DNA from: Gammaproteobacteria bacterium
GTDB taxonomy: Bacteria > Pseudomonadota > Gammaproteobacteria > Acidiferrobacterales > Sulfurifustaceae
NCBI GenBank assembly: GCA_016199745.1
Contig: JACQFZ010000035.1
Span: 20,528 to 84,527 of the forward strand
Length of the DNA stretch: 64,000 nt
Direction: 5' to 3'
Shown: positions 8,839 through 17,944 of the stretch, piece by piece
Layout of the letters: each line of letters begins with the position of its first letter
How positions within the stretch are numbered: the stretch's first letter is position 1
Translations under genes and position numbers: made by a program
Notes under the pieces: model-generated
What the model was told of the DNA's origin: nothing
Seen by the model: the letters and a program-made list of their open reading frames with translations, nothing else
Database searches by the model: none

Positions 8839-9969
8839 ATGAACGTAGGCAAGCTGGTATTCGCACAGGTCACGGCGCATTTGCCGCTGACCACATTCCG
8901 TCGTTGTGTGGCGCGCTATCGAGGCGAGCACAAGGTCAAAACCTTCTCTTGTCTCGAGCAATATCTCTGCATGGCGTTTGCCCAGCTGACCTATCGGGAG
9001 AGTTTGCGCGATATCGAAGCGTGTCTGCGTGCGCAAGCGAGAAAGTTGTACCACATGGGCATCAAGAGCCGCGTCTCGCGCAGCACGCTTGCCGATGCCA
9101 ACGAGGCGCGCGACTGGCGCCTGTACGCGGACTTTGCGCAATCGCTGATCGGCGTCGACTTGAAAGAGACGGTCTACGCGCTCGATGCGAGCACGATCGA
9201 TCTGTGCCTGTCGGTGTTTCCGTGGGCCCCGTTTCGCTCGACCAAGGCGACCATCAAACTGTATACGCTCTTGGATTTGCGGGGCAATATCCCGTCGTTT
9301 CTGCACATTTCGGATGGCAAACTGCACGACGTCAACGTCCTCGACGGGTTGCTGCCGGAGCCGGGCGCTTTCTATGTCATGGATCGCGCGTATGTCGACT
9401 TCGCGCGGCTGCACCGTCTGCACGCGGCAGGTAGCTTCTTTGTGACGCGTGCCAAATCCAATCTCAAGGCCGAGCGCCGTTATTCGCATCCGGTCGATCG
9501 AAGTACCGGATTGATCTGCGATCAGACCATCTTGCTCACGGGGTTCTATTCGCGCCAAGACTTCGACACACCGCTGCGCCGCATCAAGTTCCGGGACCCC
9601 GAGACCGGCAAGCGGCTCGTCTTTCTGACCAACCACTTCCGGCTTCCGGCAATCACCATCACCGAGCTGTACCGGTGCCGGTGGCAGGTGGAGTTGTTCT
9701 TCAAATGGATCAAGCAGCATCTTCGTATCAAGGTTTTCTTTGGTACGTCCGAGAATGCGGTCAAGACACAAATCTGGATCGCGATTTCGGTCTACGTGCT
9801 CGTTGCCATCGTCAAGAAACGGCTCAACCTTTCGGCGAGCCTGTATGAAATGCTACAGATCTTGAGCCTGACCCTGTTCGAGCGAATTCCCTTGGATCAA
9901 CTACTTAACAACATTGTCACCGACGACTTTCAGGCCCTTTCAGCTAATCAGCTGAATTTGTTTGATTAA
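8839..9969 (+). CDS. IS4-family transposase
   Basis: A full-length 376-residue DDE transposase. The first Asp lies in YALDASTIDLCL and the second in FYVMDRAYVDF. The IS4 signature Y-(2)-R-(3)-E-(6)-K is perfect in YRCRWQVELFFKWIK near residue 280. The N-terminus MNVGKLVFAQVTAHLPL and the C-terminus ALSANQLNLFD are typical of one IS4 subgroup. A good ribosome site (CCGGAGG) precedes the ATG by 6 bases. There is no internal stop, so it is probably active or recently active. Confidence 0.93.
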   Translation: MNVGKLVFAQVTAHLPLTTFRRCVARYRGEHKVKTFSCLEQYLCMAFAQLTYRESLRDIEACLRAQARKLYHMGIKSRVSRSTLADANEARDWRLYADFAQSLIGVDLKETVYALDASTIDLCLSVFPWAPFRSTKATIKLYTLLDLRGNIPSFLHISDGKLHDVNVLDGLLPEPGAFYVMDRAYVDFARLHRLHAAGSFFVTRAKSNLKAERRYSHPVDRSTGLICDQTILLTGFYSRQDFDTPLRRIKFRDPETGKRLVFLTNHFRLPAITITELYRCRWQVELFFKWIKQHLRIKVFFGTSENAVKTQIWIAISVYVLVAIVKKRLNLSASLYEMLQILSLTLFERIPLDQLLNNIVTDDFQALSANQLNLFD

Positions 9970-9990
9970 CGTCCGGACGCTAGTGATAGG
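9968..9990 (-). repeat. IS4 right terminal inverted repeat
   Basis: AACGTCCGGACGC followed by TAGTGATAGG, complementary to the left end at 8691-8714. It begins at the transposase stop codon region. Confidence 0.75.
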
Positions 9991-10397
9991 AAGTTTTAGA
10001 TAAACTGACCTAACTTCGCTATAAACTGGTTTCCATTGCCTCCAACGCAGCCCTCAAACACGCCTTCGTACGCAGGAATGTTCTCGGGAAGTTAGTTCTT
10101 AAGCGCCGATACTCACGACTTGTTCAGTTTTTCCACCATCTTGCAACCGATCATGATTTTTTTAGATGGACCATTCTAATTTTTAAATAGCCTCAAATTC
10201 TTAATGTGTCAGAATGATGACGTAATCATCTCAATTAAAAAACGCGCGCGGCATATTTCTGTAACGCTTCAATTGAAGCGACTTAGAGACGGTAGTCCAC
10301 GAAGGGAATCTCAGTTGTCCGAGAACCGAGGTTCGCCTCTGTTCTTTTTCAGCCAATAAAAACGTAAAGCCTTTGTATAGGTCGCTGAGGACAGAAT
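9991..10397 (+). promoter_or_regulatory. AT-rich upstream region of the PKS/NRPS operon
   Basis: About 400 bp without a gene, clearly more AT-rich than its surroundings, between IS4 and the PKS start. It should contain the operon promoter. The only feature I can single out is a perfect 16-bp palindrome at 10265-10280. The ribosome site for the PKS is GAGGA, about 7 bases before the GTG start. Confidence 0.5.
10265..10280. promoter_or_regulatory. Perfect 16-bp palindrome, candidate operator
   Basis: CGCTTCAATTGAAGCG is a perfect dyad ~118 bp upstream of the PKS start codon. Dyads of this size are typical of dimeric regulator sites. No matching regulator gene is adjacent, so the partner is unknown. 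Confidence 0.4.
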
Positions 10398-13300
10398 GTG
10401 GATAGATCTTATTCGGCAGATGCCCCCGTAGCGATCATAGGTATCGGTTGCCGATTTCCCGGGAAAGTAGATAGTCCTTCAAGCTTTTGGGATCTGTTAG
10501 CACGAGGTGGCGATACCATCATCGACGTGCCGCCGGATCGATGGAATAGCGCTCGCTTCTACGATCCCGATCCTAAAAAATCAGGGAAGTTGTATTTCCG
10601 GGCGGGTGGATTCTTACAACATCGAATCGACCAATTGGATGCCGCGTTTTTCGGAATCTCTCCACGAGAAGCGGAAGATCTTGACCCACAGCAACGCTTG
10701 TTGCTCGAGGTTGCTTGGGAAGCTATCGAGGATGCGGGCTTAGTTCCGGCACATCTCGCGGGTTCCGAGACGGGCGTCTATATCGGCGCCTTCGCGCTTG
10801 ATTATCTGCTGACGCAGCTCAATCCGCTCAATCGACACGCGATCGATCAGCATACCGCGGTCGGCATTACGGCGACCATTTTATCCAACCGCCTCTCCTA
10901 CCTGTTTGATCTGCGCGGTCCAAGCATGACCATGGACACCGCTTGTTCCTCGTCGCTGGTGGCGCTGCATCATGCCTTTCGGGCGGTGGCGTCAGGTGAG
11001 TGTGTGCTCGCACTCGCGGGCGGCGTTAACGTCATGCTGCGTCCGGAATTTCCCATCGCCATGTGCAAAGGCGGTTTCTTGTCGCCGGATGGCCGCTGCA
11101 AGAGCTTCGATGCGCGCGCCGATGGCTATGGACGCGGCGAAGGCGCCGGCATCGTCGTTTTGAAACGACTTAGCGATGCACTGAACGACAACGACGCGAT
11201 TTACGCGTTGGTGCGCGCCACCGGCGTCAATCAAGATGGTCGCACCGATGGCATCACCGTTCCCAATCGCGTCGCACAGGAAACATTAATCCGCCGAGTG
11301 TGTGCGCAGGCGAAATTGTCTCCGCGCGCCATTCGTTATGTCGAGGCACACGGTACCGGCACCGCGGTCGGCGATCCGATCGAAGCGGCGGCGCTCGGTG
11401 CCGTCATCGGTAAAGACCGGGCACCGCACGAAGCGTGTCCCGTGGGATCGGTTAAGGCCAACATCGGCCATCTCGAAGCCGCGGCCGGCATCGCCGGCGT
11501 CATTAAGTCGGCGTTGTGCCTGCAACATCGGCAAATTCCGCCGCTCGCGAATTTCAACGCGCCTAATCCGGCGATTCCATTCGAGCAGCTTGGACTGCGC
11601 TTACCGCTGCAGACAGAGCCCATGCCTGACGGTGAAGGTCCTGCGTGTATTGCCATCAATTCCTTCGGCTATGGCGGCACCAACGCGCACGCCGTCCTGC
11701 AGGAAGCGCCAGCAGTGTCGGCGGTGCGCGCCGCTGAAGAAACACGAGAAACGTTTTATCTGTTACCGCTGTCGGCACGCGACAAGCCGGCACTCACCGA
11801 TCTGGCGCGGGCGTATCACGCGCGATTACAGCAACCGGATGCGCCGCGACTTCGCGACCTTTGCTACTCCGCCGCGCTGCGTCGCGGCCATCATGAGCGT
11901 CGGGTCGCGCTGGTGGCGGAGTCTGCGGAAGCCATGTGTCAGCAATTGCAATCGTTCGTCGCGGGAACACCGGCAGAAGGTATTGCCAGCGGAACGTCTT
12001 CCTTCACGGGTCAGAAGCCGGTCTTTGTGTTCACCGGCATGGGTCCGCAATGGTGGGCAATGGGTCGCGAGTTGTTGCAACACGCGCCCGAATTTCGGCG
12101 CGTGGCCGAAGCGTGCGACGAATTGTTTCAACGACTAGCAGGTTGGTCGATTCTCGCTGAATTGACCGTGGACGAGAACCGTTCGCGCATGACGCAAACG
12201 CAAGTCGCCCAGCCGGCCAACTTCGTCCTTCAGGTTGCGCTGGCGGCGTTGTGGCGTTCATGGGGCGTTGAACCTGCCGCTATCATCGGCCACAGCGTGG
12301 GTGAAGTGGCGGCAGCGCATGTCGCCGGTATTCTCGATTTAGAAAAAGCCATCCGAGTCGTTTATCACCGCAGCCGCTTGCAACAACAAGCGGCTGGTTT
12401 AGGCACCATGCTGGCGGCAGGTATTTCGCAAGCGCAGGCGGCGCCGCTGTTGCAGCAACATCGGAACGTCTGTCTCGCCGCCGTCAACGGACCGGAGTCC
12501 GTCACCTTGGCCGGCGACCCCGGCGAGTTGCAGCAGATCGCAACGATGTTGAATGGCCAAGGAACCTTCAACCGCTTGCTGCAAGTCGAAGTGGCCTATC
12601 ACAGCGCTTACATGGATCCGCTGGTACCGGCGTTGTTCGAATCACTGGGGGATTTGAATCCCAGCTCCCCCACCGTTCCGTTCTATTCCACCGTAACCGG
12701 CGCGCGCGCGGTATCAGGCGTGGGCGACGCCGCCTATTGGGGCCAAAACATGCGCGAGCCCGTGTACTTCGCGCGCGCAATGGATAGCCTGATCCACGAG
12801 GGTCATCGTGTATTCCTTGAGGTAGGCCCACACCCGGTATTGTCGAATTCTATAAAAGAGTGCCTGGCACAACATGCCACCGATGGCGTGGTATTGGCGT
12901 CGCTACGGCGAGAGCAGTCGGAGCGACATACCTTATATATGGCGTTGGCCCAACTTTATACTGCGGGCGGCATGGTGGACTGGAGCCGGTTCTACTTGAG
13001 CGGCGGCAAGTATGTTCGTCTGCCGACCTACCCCTGGCAGCGCGAAACCTACTGGCGCGAAACGGAAGAGGCTCGTTTCGATCGCCTCGGCTCCATGGAG
13101 CACCCGCTACTAGGATGGCGCTCGGCCGGCCCGGTCCCGTATTGGACCAACCGACTAAATAAAAACCTCCTGCCCTACCTCGAAGATCATCGCGTCGATG
13201 GCTTGGTGATTCTGCCAGGCGCCGCCTATGTCGAAATCGGGCTTGCCGTTCATCGCGTCGCTAGCGGGCACATGCAAGCAGCGCTCGAAGATCTTGAGTT

Positions 13301-15896
13301 TCACAAAGCGCTTATCCTTGAACCACATCAAGAACCCAATCTTTTTGTTACCTACGAAGAATCGACGCAGAATTTTTCGATTTATAGTCAGGCAGAAGGA
13401 GCCAACTGGGCGCTACATGCACGCGGCCGGTTGGCGTCGATAAAAGAGGCAGACACCGAAACGATTTCACTGGCTGAACTGCAAACCCGGCTCACGTTAC
13501 CGATCGACCCCGGAGATCACTATGCCGATATGCGCCGACGCGGTCTTGAATACGGTCCGTATTTTCAAGCGATACGCGGCCTGTGGCACGACGACGAACA
13601 CAACGACGTCCTCGCTCACATTGAAGGACACGCGTCGCTGGCCCTCCAGGAATATCAACACCACTTACACCCCACCTTGCTCGACGCCGGCTTCCAAACC
13701 TTGCTGGCAACGCTCCATCTCGAAGACGACGACAATCTCTATGTGCCGGTGCGCATACAACGGGTGCGCTTCCTTCATGCGCCGAGCAACAACTTTTGGT
13801 GCTACGGCAGGCGAACGAAAAAAATCGATGACGCGATTGAAGGTGACCTGACAGTCTTCGATGAAACCGGCGCTATCGTTGCGCAGTTGACCGGCATTCG
13901 CGCGCAGGCCCTGACGAGGCGCGATCACGACGCGCTGATCGAAAGCGGCAACTGGTTATATGAGTTCGCGTGGCAGCGGGCGGCTACTGTTGATGCGCCG
14001 ATCAACGCCGGACGCTGGCTGGTATTCGAAGATAACACTGGTGTCGCAGAAGAACTGATCCCCAAACTCGAGACCCATGGCGATCAAACCGTCATTCGCG
14101 TGCGCTCAGGGACAACATTCCACCGCGATAGCGCCGCTCGTTATTCGATGCGTCCCAATGACAAAGACGACATCGAGAGGCTTTTGCAAGAAACCGCGCC
14201 TCTCGGCCTGGAAGGCATTGTTTATTGCTGTGGAATCGACGCTGATGCGACCGATCCAAACGTCGCGCCCTCGCCCTACACGATCGCTGCCATCAACTTA
14301 ATTCAAAACCTTGTCAAAGGCCGTGATGCTTCACCTCGACGCTTCATCGTTGTTACGCGTTTAGCACAACCGGTCCGCCCGCAAGAATCCGAGCTGTCGG
14401 TGGCGCAAGCGTCGCTGGTGGGTCTCGTGCGTGTCGCCATCAACGAGTACGGCGAACGGCGTTTTCGCGCGATCGATATCGACGACAGCGCCGATGCGGC
14501 AACGACGCTGGCGCAGGAGATAGTAGCGAACAGCGACGAAGAAGAAGTCGCTTGGCGCGACGGTGAACGTTACGTTCCCCGTCTCGTGCGCAAACGCCGC
14601 CAAGATTTGGACACGACGACCGTTGCCCCTGCTGACGTCCCCCTATTCCGCGCTGATGCGACTTATCTTATTACCGGTGGTTTCGGCGGTTTCGGATTGA
14701 AAATTTCTCGTTGGCTGATCCGCCACGGCGCACGCCATCTCGCGCTCGTCGGACGACGCGGCGCCGGCACGCCGGAAGCCGTCAATGCCGTAAACGCATT
14801 GCGACGCGCGGGCGCTAATGTGTGGACCGCCGCGGTCGATGTCGCCGATGAAACGCACGTGCAACAACTTATCGCGCAGCTCACCGCCGACATGCCGCCG
14901 TTGCGCGGCATCTTTCATACCGCTGCGGTTTTGGACGATGGCCCGATAAGTCAACTCGATCGCCAGCACGTGAAAGACGTGATGCAACCGAAAGCGGCCG
15001 GCGCATGGCACCTGCATTGCTGCACTCTCGATCTTCCGCTCGATTACTTCGTCCTGTTCTCATCGATTGCGTCGTTGCTCGGCAGTCCTGGACAGGCGAG
15101 CTATGTCATGGCCAACACGTTTCTCGACACCTTGGCGCACTATCGGCGCGCGCGCAATTTGCCGGCAATCTCCATCAACTGGGGAGCGCTGAATCAGGTT
15201 GGCATGGCGTCACGTCATAAGGGGGTGCAACAGTACTTCCAGCGCGCCGGTGTTGGTTCGTTTACGCCACCGCGGGCGCTGAAAATTTTAGAAAAGATTC
15301 TCCGCTGGAATCGCGCTCAGCTCGGCGCCTGCACCATCGATTGGCGTTTATGGGGGGAGCTCTATCCGACGTGGGCCACCTCGCCACGCTATCGGCATCT
15401 GCTGGCGGATCAGGAACGGGACAATGCTCTCTCACAGAACCGAACGCTGTTTGGTCATTTGACCGAACTTGCACCGGCGGAACGCGATGAGGCGGTGCTA
15501 GCGATAGTAATGGATCTTGCGTCGCAAACAATGAAGCTCGCACCGGAGCGAATCAATCGCTCGCATTCACTGCTGAGTTTGGGATTGGACTCGCTGCTGT
15601 CGATGGAACTGCAAATGGCGATCGAGAAAAAAATCGGCGTCAAAGTCTCCATCATCGAATTGATGAAAGGCAGCAGCCTCCAACAATTGGCAAGACATTT
15701 GGTATCCCGGATACCTCTAACCGGCACGAAAACGTCGGCGTTGCCACCCGTACCCAGCACGGCGATGAAAGCGACCCCGCAATCCGATCAGTTCGGCACT
15801 GAAAACACGCAAGCAATATTTACACAGACCAAGATCGACAGGTTGACCGACGAAGAAGTTTATCGTCTGTTGGAAAAACTGCGCACAGAAGCTTAA
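10398..15896 (+). CDS. Type I polyketide synthase, KS-AT-DH-KR-ACP
   Basis: A 1,832-residue single-module PKS. KS is at ~8-430 (active Cys183 in DTACSSS, then HGTGTAVGDP and KANIGHLEAA). AT is at ~535-850 (Ser633 in GHSVGE; specificity motif VAYHS, most like malonyl-type AT). DH is at ~890-1170 (His931 in DHRVDGLVILPG). KR is at ~1420-1610 (GGFGGFG; Tyr1569 in QASYVMAN). ACP is at ~1690-1765 (phosphopantetheine Ser1732 in LGLDSLLS). The C-terminal helix (LTDEEVYRLLEKLRTEA) may be a docking tail. There is no ER, so one malonyl extension giving an alpha,beta-unsaturated unit is expected. There is no loading domain; the starter was perhaps supplied by the acyl ligase now broken at 8.4 kb. It is the first gene of an apparent five-gene operon. 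The start is GTG. Confidence 0.93.
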   Translation: MDRSYSADAPVAIIGIGCRFPGKVDSPSSFWDLLARGGDTIIDVPPDRWNSARFYDPDPKKSGKLYFRAGGFLQHRIDQLDAAFFGISPREAEDLDPQQRLLLEVAWEAIEDAGLVPAHLAGSETGVYIGAFALDYLLTQLNPLNRHAIDQHTAVGITATILSNRLSYLFDLRGPSMTMDTACSSSLVALHHAFRAVASGECVLALAGGVNVMLRPEFPIAMCKGGFLSPDGRCKSFDARADGYGRGEGAGIVVLKRLSDALNDNDAIYALVRATGVNQDGRTDGITVPNRVAQETLIRRVCAQAKLSPRAIRYVEAHGTGTAVGDPIEAAALGAVIGKDRAPHEACPVGSVKANIGHLEAAAGIAGVIKSALCLQHRQIPPLANFNAPNPAIPFEQLGLRLPLQTEPMPDGEGPACIAINSFGYGGTNAHAVLQEAPAVSAVRAAEETRETFYLLPLSARDKPALTDLARAYHARLQQPDAPRLRDLCYSAALRRGHHERRVALVAESAEAMCQQLQSFVAGTPAEGIASGTSSFTGQKPVFVFTGMGPQWWAMGRELLQHAPEFRRVAEACDELFQRLAGWSILAELTVDENRSRMTQTQVAQPANFVLQVALAALWRSWGVEPAAIIGHSVGEVAAAHVAGILDLEKAIRVVYHRSRLQQQAAGLGTMLAAGISQAQAAPLLQQHRNVCLAAVNGPESVTLAGDPGELQQIATMLNGQGTFNRLLQVEVAYHSAYMDPLVPALFESLGDLNPSSPTVPFYSTVTGARAVSGVGDAAYWGQNMREPVYFARAMDSLIHEGHRVFLEVGPHPVLSNSIKECLAQHATDGVVLASLRREQSERHTLYMALAQLYTAGGMVDWSRFYLSGGKYVRLPTYPWQRETYWRETEEARFDRLGSMEHPLLGWRSAGPVPYWTNRLNKNLLPYLEDHRVDGLVILPGAAYVEIGLAVHRVASGHMQAALEDLEFHKALILEPHQEPNLFVTYEESTQNFSIYSQAEGANWALHARGRLASIKEADTETISLAELQTRLTLPIDPGDHYADMRRRGLEYGPYFQAIRGLWHDDEHNDVLAHIEGHASLALQEYQHHLHPTLLDAGFQTLLATLHLEDDDNLYVPVRIQRVRFLHAPSNNFWCYGRRTKKIDDAIEGDLTVFDETGAIVAQLTGIRAQALTRRDHDALIESGNWLYEFAWQRAATVDAPINAGRWLVFEDNTGVAEELIPKLETHGDQTVIRVRSGTTFHRDSAARYSMRPNDKDDIERLLQETAPLGLEGIVYCCGIDADATDPNVAPSPYTIAAINLIQNLVKGRDASPRRFIVVTRLAQPVRPQESELSVAQASLVGLVRVAINEYGERRFRAIDIDDSADAATTLAQEIVANSDEEEVAWRDGERYVPRLVRKRRQDLDTTTVAPADVPLFRADATYLITGGFGGFGLKISRWLIRHGARHLALVGRRGAGTPEAVNAVNALRRAGANVWTAAVDVADETHVQQLIAQLTADMPPLRGIFHTAAVLDDGPISQLDRQHVKDVMQPKAAGAWHLHCCTLDLPLDYFVLFSSIASLLGSPGQASYVMANTFLDTLAHYRRARNLPAISINWGALNQVGMASRHKGVQQYFQRAGVGSFTPPRALKILEKILRWNRAQLGACTIDWRLWGELYPTWATSPRYRHLLADQERDNALSQNRTLFGHLTELAPAERDEAVLAIVMDLASQTMKLAPERINRSHSLLSLGLDSLLSMELQMAIEKKIGVKVSIIELMKGSSLQQLARHLVSRIPLTGTKTSALPPVPSTAMKATPQSDQFGTENTQAIFTQTKIDRLTDEEVYRLLEKLRTEA

Positions 15897-15913
15897 GAGG
15901 GTTATACATTTCG

Positions 15914-16873
15914 ATGCTGTATAAAAACCCCTGCGAAGTCATTCTCGACGACGTCTTCGTCTCGCTCGAAAAGCTGGAACAAGATCTTCAGATCTATCTC
16001 AAGCTCGAGTGTTTCAATCTAGCGGGGTCGATTAAGCTGAAACCGGCGCTCGCCTTCGTTCAAGATTTGGAACGGCGAGGAATACTGACGCCGAACAGTC
16101 GCATCATTGAATCGTCGTCCGGCAATCTCGGCGTGGCGTTAGCCATCGTCAGTAAAGTTAACGGCTATCCATTCACCTGCGTAACGGATCCGAATGCGTC
16201 TCCCCACAATTTACGTTTGATCGCCGCTTATAGTGGCGAGGTAATCGTCGTAAAAGAGAGAGATGAAAATGGCGGGTATCTGAGAACAAGAATACGTCTT
16301 ATCGAGTCGCTGCTCAGCAAAGATCCTTCCTTGGTTTGGACAAATCAGTATGCCAATCCGGTCAATAAAGACGCGCACCGAATTTATACCGCGGCCGCGA
16401 TTCACCGGCAGTTCCAAAATTTAGATTATTTATTCGTTGGGACTGGAAGTTCCGGCACGCTCATGGGCTGTGCCGAGTACATGAAGCAGCACAGCCCGCA
16501 TACGCGCGTCATCGGTGTCGATAGCGTCGGATCGGTGACCTTTGGTTTTGCTCCCGCGAAACGACACATCCCCGGTATCGGTGCCAGTCGTCGTCCCGAG
16601 ATTTTCGATCCGGCGTTGGTCGATGACGTAGTGATGATCCCGGAAGCAGAGACGGTGGCGATGTGTCGCCGATTGCGGGACACCTGTGGAATATTAGCGG
16701 GAGGCTCAACCGGGACCGTGGTGGCGGGAGTTATGCGCTACAAATCTCGTTTGCCGCGCGATGCGACCGTCGTAGCGATATCGTCGGATCTGGGCGAACA
16801 CTATATCGACACTATTTACGATGATGTGTGGGTTCAAGAAAAGTTTCCGCACGTAGTGGATTTATGCAATTGA
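15914..16873 (+). CDS. sbnA: SbnA-like N-(2-amino-2-carboxyethyl)-L-glutamate synthase
   Basis: A 319-residue PLP enzyme of the cysteine-synthase fold. The PLP lysine is K41 (AGSIKLKP), the substrate loop is SSSGNLG (~74-80), and the phosphate-binding loop is GTGSSGTLMG (~177-186). SbnA-type enzymes join O-phospho-L-serine and L-glutamate, the first step to L-2,3-diaminopropionate. The next gene encodes the matching SbnB dehydrogenase, and the two overlap by a base. In Staphylococcus this pair feeds the siderophore staphyloferrin B. Here it lies inside a PKS/NRPS operon, so it most likely provides Dap as an NRPS building block. I see no siderophore transport or Fur-box signal nearby. Confidence 0.88.
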   Translation: MLYKNPCEVILDDVFVSLEKLEQDLQIYLKLECFNLAGSIKLKPALAFVQDLERRGILTPNSRIIESSSGNLGVALAIVSKVNGYPFTCVTDPNASPHNLRLIAAYSGEVIVVKERDENGGYLRTRIRLIESLLSKDPSLVWTNQYANPVNKDAHRIYTAAAIHRQFQNLDYLFVGTGSSGTLMGCAEYMKQHSPHTRVIGVDSVGSVTFGFAPAKRHIPGIGASRRPEIFDPALVDDVVMIPEAETVAMCRRLRDTCGILAGGSTGTVVAGVMRYKSRLPRDATVVAISSDLGEHYIDTIYDDVWVQEKFPHVVDLCN

Positions 16874-17931
16874 TGCGCGAGCAACGAACAAACCGTGGAG
16901 GAACCGATGTTCATGACGAACCTTCCGACATCGGCTTTCACGTCGTCGGCGGTAAAGTGGCTCAAAAAATAATTCGCAGCAACAGACGCGAGATCATTTC
17001 ACTAGTGCGAGACGCGTACATCGCCCACGGCAATGGCGATTCCGTCGATCCACCGAGCAGTTTTCTCCATTTCCCGGAAAAACCCAATTGCCGGATCATC
17101 GCCAAGCCCGCCTACTTAAAGGGCGCCACCAACGTGGCGGGCGTCAAGTGGATATCCAGCTTTCCCGGCAATATCGAGCGCGGAATACCGCGCGCCTCCG
17201 CCGCGCTGCTGCTGAACGATATCGACACGGGTTATCCATTCGCCTGTCTCGAAGGCTCGATTATCAGCGCGGCGCGTACCGCGGCATCGGCGGTGCTCGC
17301 TGCCCGGCTATTGGGCGGCGGCAAAAAAGTTTCCTGTGCCGGGTTTATCGGTAACGGAATAATCGCTCGTGAAATTTTCGATTTTTTTATTGACGATGGC
17401 TGGCATTTCGATCGTCTGTGCCTCTATGACTCAGTAGGAAAATATAGCGAGGCGTTCAAGAACTACATCGAGAAACGCAATGACGGCGTCGTTTCTATTT
17501 GCGTCGATCATGACGAACTAATCCAAAACTGCGAATTGATAACGTTTGCCACGACGGCGTTAGAGCCTTATGTAAAGAATTTGGATTTATTTTCGCATCA
17601 TCCCCTCGTGCTCAACGTCTCGCTACGCGATTTGAGTCCAGACGTGATCATCGTTTCCAACAATATCCTAGACGACGTGGAACATTGTTTAACCGCCAAT
17701 ACGTCTCCTCATCTCGCGGAACAATTGCTGGGTAATCGGTCGTTCGTGACCGGCACCCTCTACGACGTGATGCGTGACACCTGCAAGTCGGCGAAATCCA
17801 AACCGACGATATTTTCGCCGTTTGGGCTCGGCATTCTCGACGTGGCGTTGGGGAAATATGTCTTCGACCGCGCCGGAAAAAGCGGGTGGATACCGATACC
17901 CGATTTCTATCCAGATCTGACACGTTGGTGA
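16873..17931 (+). CDS. sbnB: SbnB-like 2,3-diaminopropionate synthase (ornithine cyclodeaminase family)
   Basis: About 352 residues of the ornithine-cyclodeaminase/mu-crystallin family. Conserved blocks include AGVKWISSFPGN, PRASAALLLND, FACLEGSIISAARTAA and the NAD-binding GFIGNGIIA. SbnB oxidatively cleaves the SbnA product to L-2,3-diaminopropionate and 2-oxoglutarate. The start is uncertain. ATG 16873 overlaps the sbnA stop (TGATG), ATG 16864 is also in frame, and the frame remains open to 16828. A strong GGAGG site at ~16899 serves an ATG at 16907 in a different frame, which encodes only ~20 codons. NRPS1 starts 13 bp after the stop. Confidence 0.85.
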   Translation: MREQRTNRGGTDVHDEPSDIGFHVVGGKVAQKIIRSNRREIISLVRDAYIAHGNGDSVDPPSSFLHFPEKPNCRIIAKPAYLKGATNVAGVKWISSFPGNIERGIPRASAALLLNDIDTGYPFACLEGSIISAARTAASAVLAARLLGGGKKVSCAGFIGNGIIAREIFDFFIDDGWHFDRLCLYDSVGKYSEAFKNYIEKRNDGVVSICVDHDELIQNCELITFATTALEPYVKNLDLFSHHPLVLNVSLRDLSPDVIIVSNNILDDVEHCLTANTSPHLAEQLLGNRSFVTGTLYDVMRDTCKSAKSKPTIFSPFGLGILDVALGKYVFDRAGKSGWIPIPDFYPDLTRW

Positions 17932-17944
17932 GGGATTAAGAGTC

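Larger units (their letters stand above)
8691..9990 (+). mobile_element. Complete IS4-family insertion sequence
   Basis: A ~1.3 kb element with one intact transposase gene bounded by imperfect inverted repeats of about 23 bp. The left end reads CTATCTCACTGCTGTCCGGA and continues CGTT; the right end, read outward on the other strand, is CCTATCACTAGCGTCCGGAC plus GTT. The shared core is GTCCGGACGTT. It lies between the broken acyl ligase and the PKS promoter region. No clear target duplication could be fixed by eye. Confidence 0.8.

Noticed and set aside
8758..9771. 337-codon minus-strand frame opposite the IS4 transposase
   Set aside because: Antisense of an intact transposase with a perfect signature; no ribosome site or known domain.
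11302..12138. 278-codon plus-strand frame inside the PKS gene
   Set aside because: Out-of-frame shadow of the KS/AT region; Arg/Cys/Ser-rich without domain similarity.
10398..17931. Staphyloferrin-like siderophore cluster
   Set aside because: SbnA and SbnB are present, but there is no NIS synthetase, no siderophore receptor or transporter and no Fur-box-like site; Dap as an NRPS monomer explains them better.
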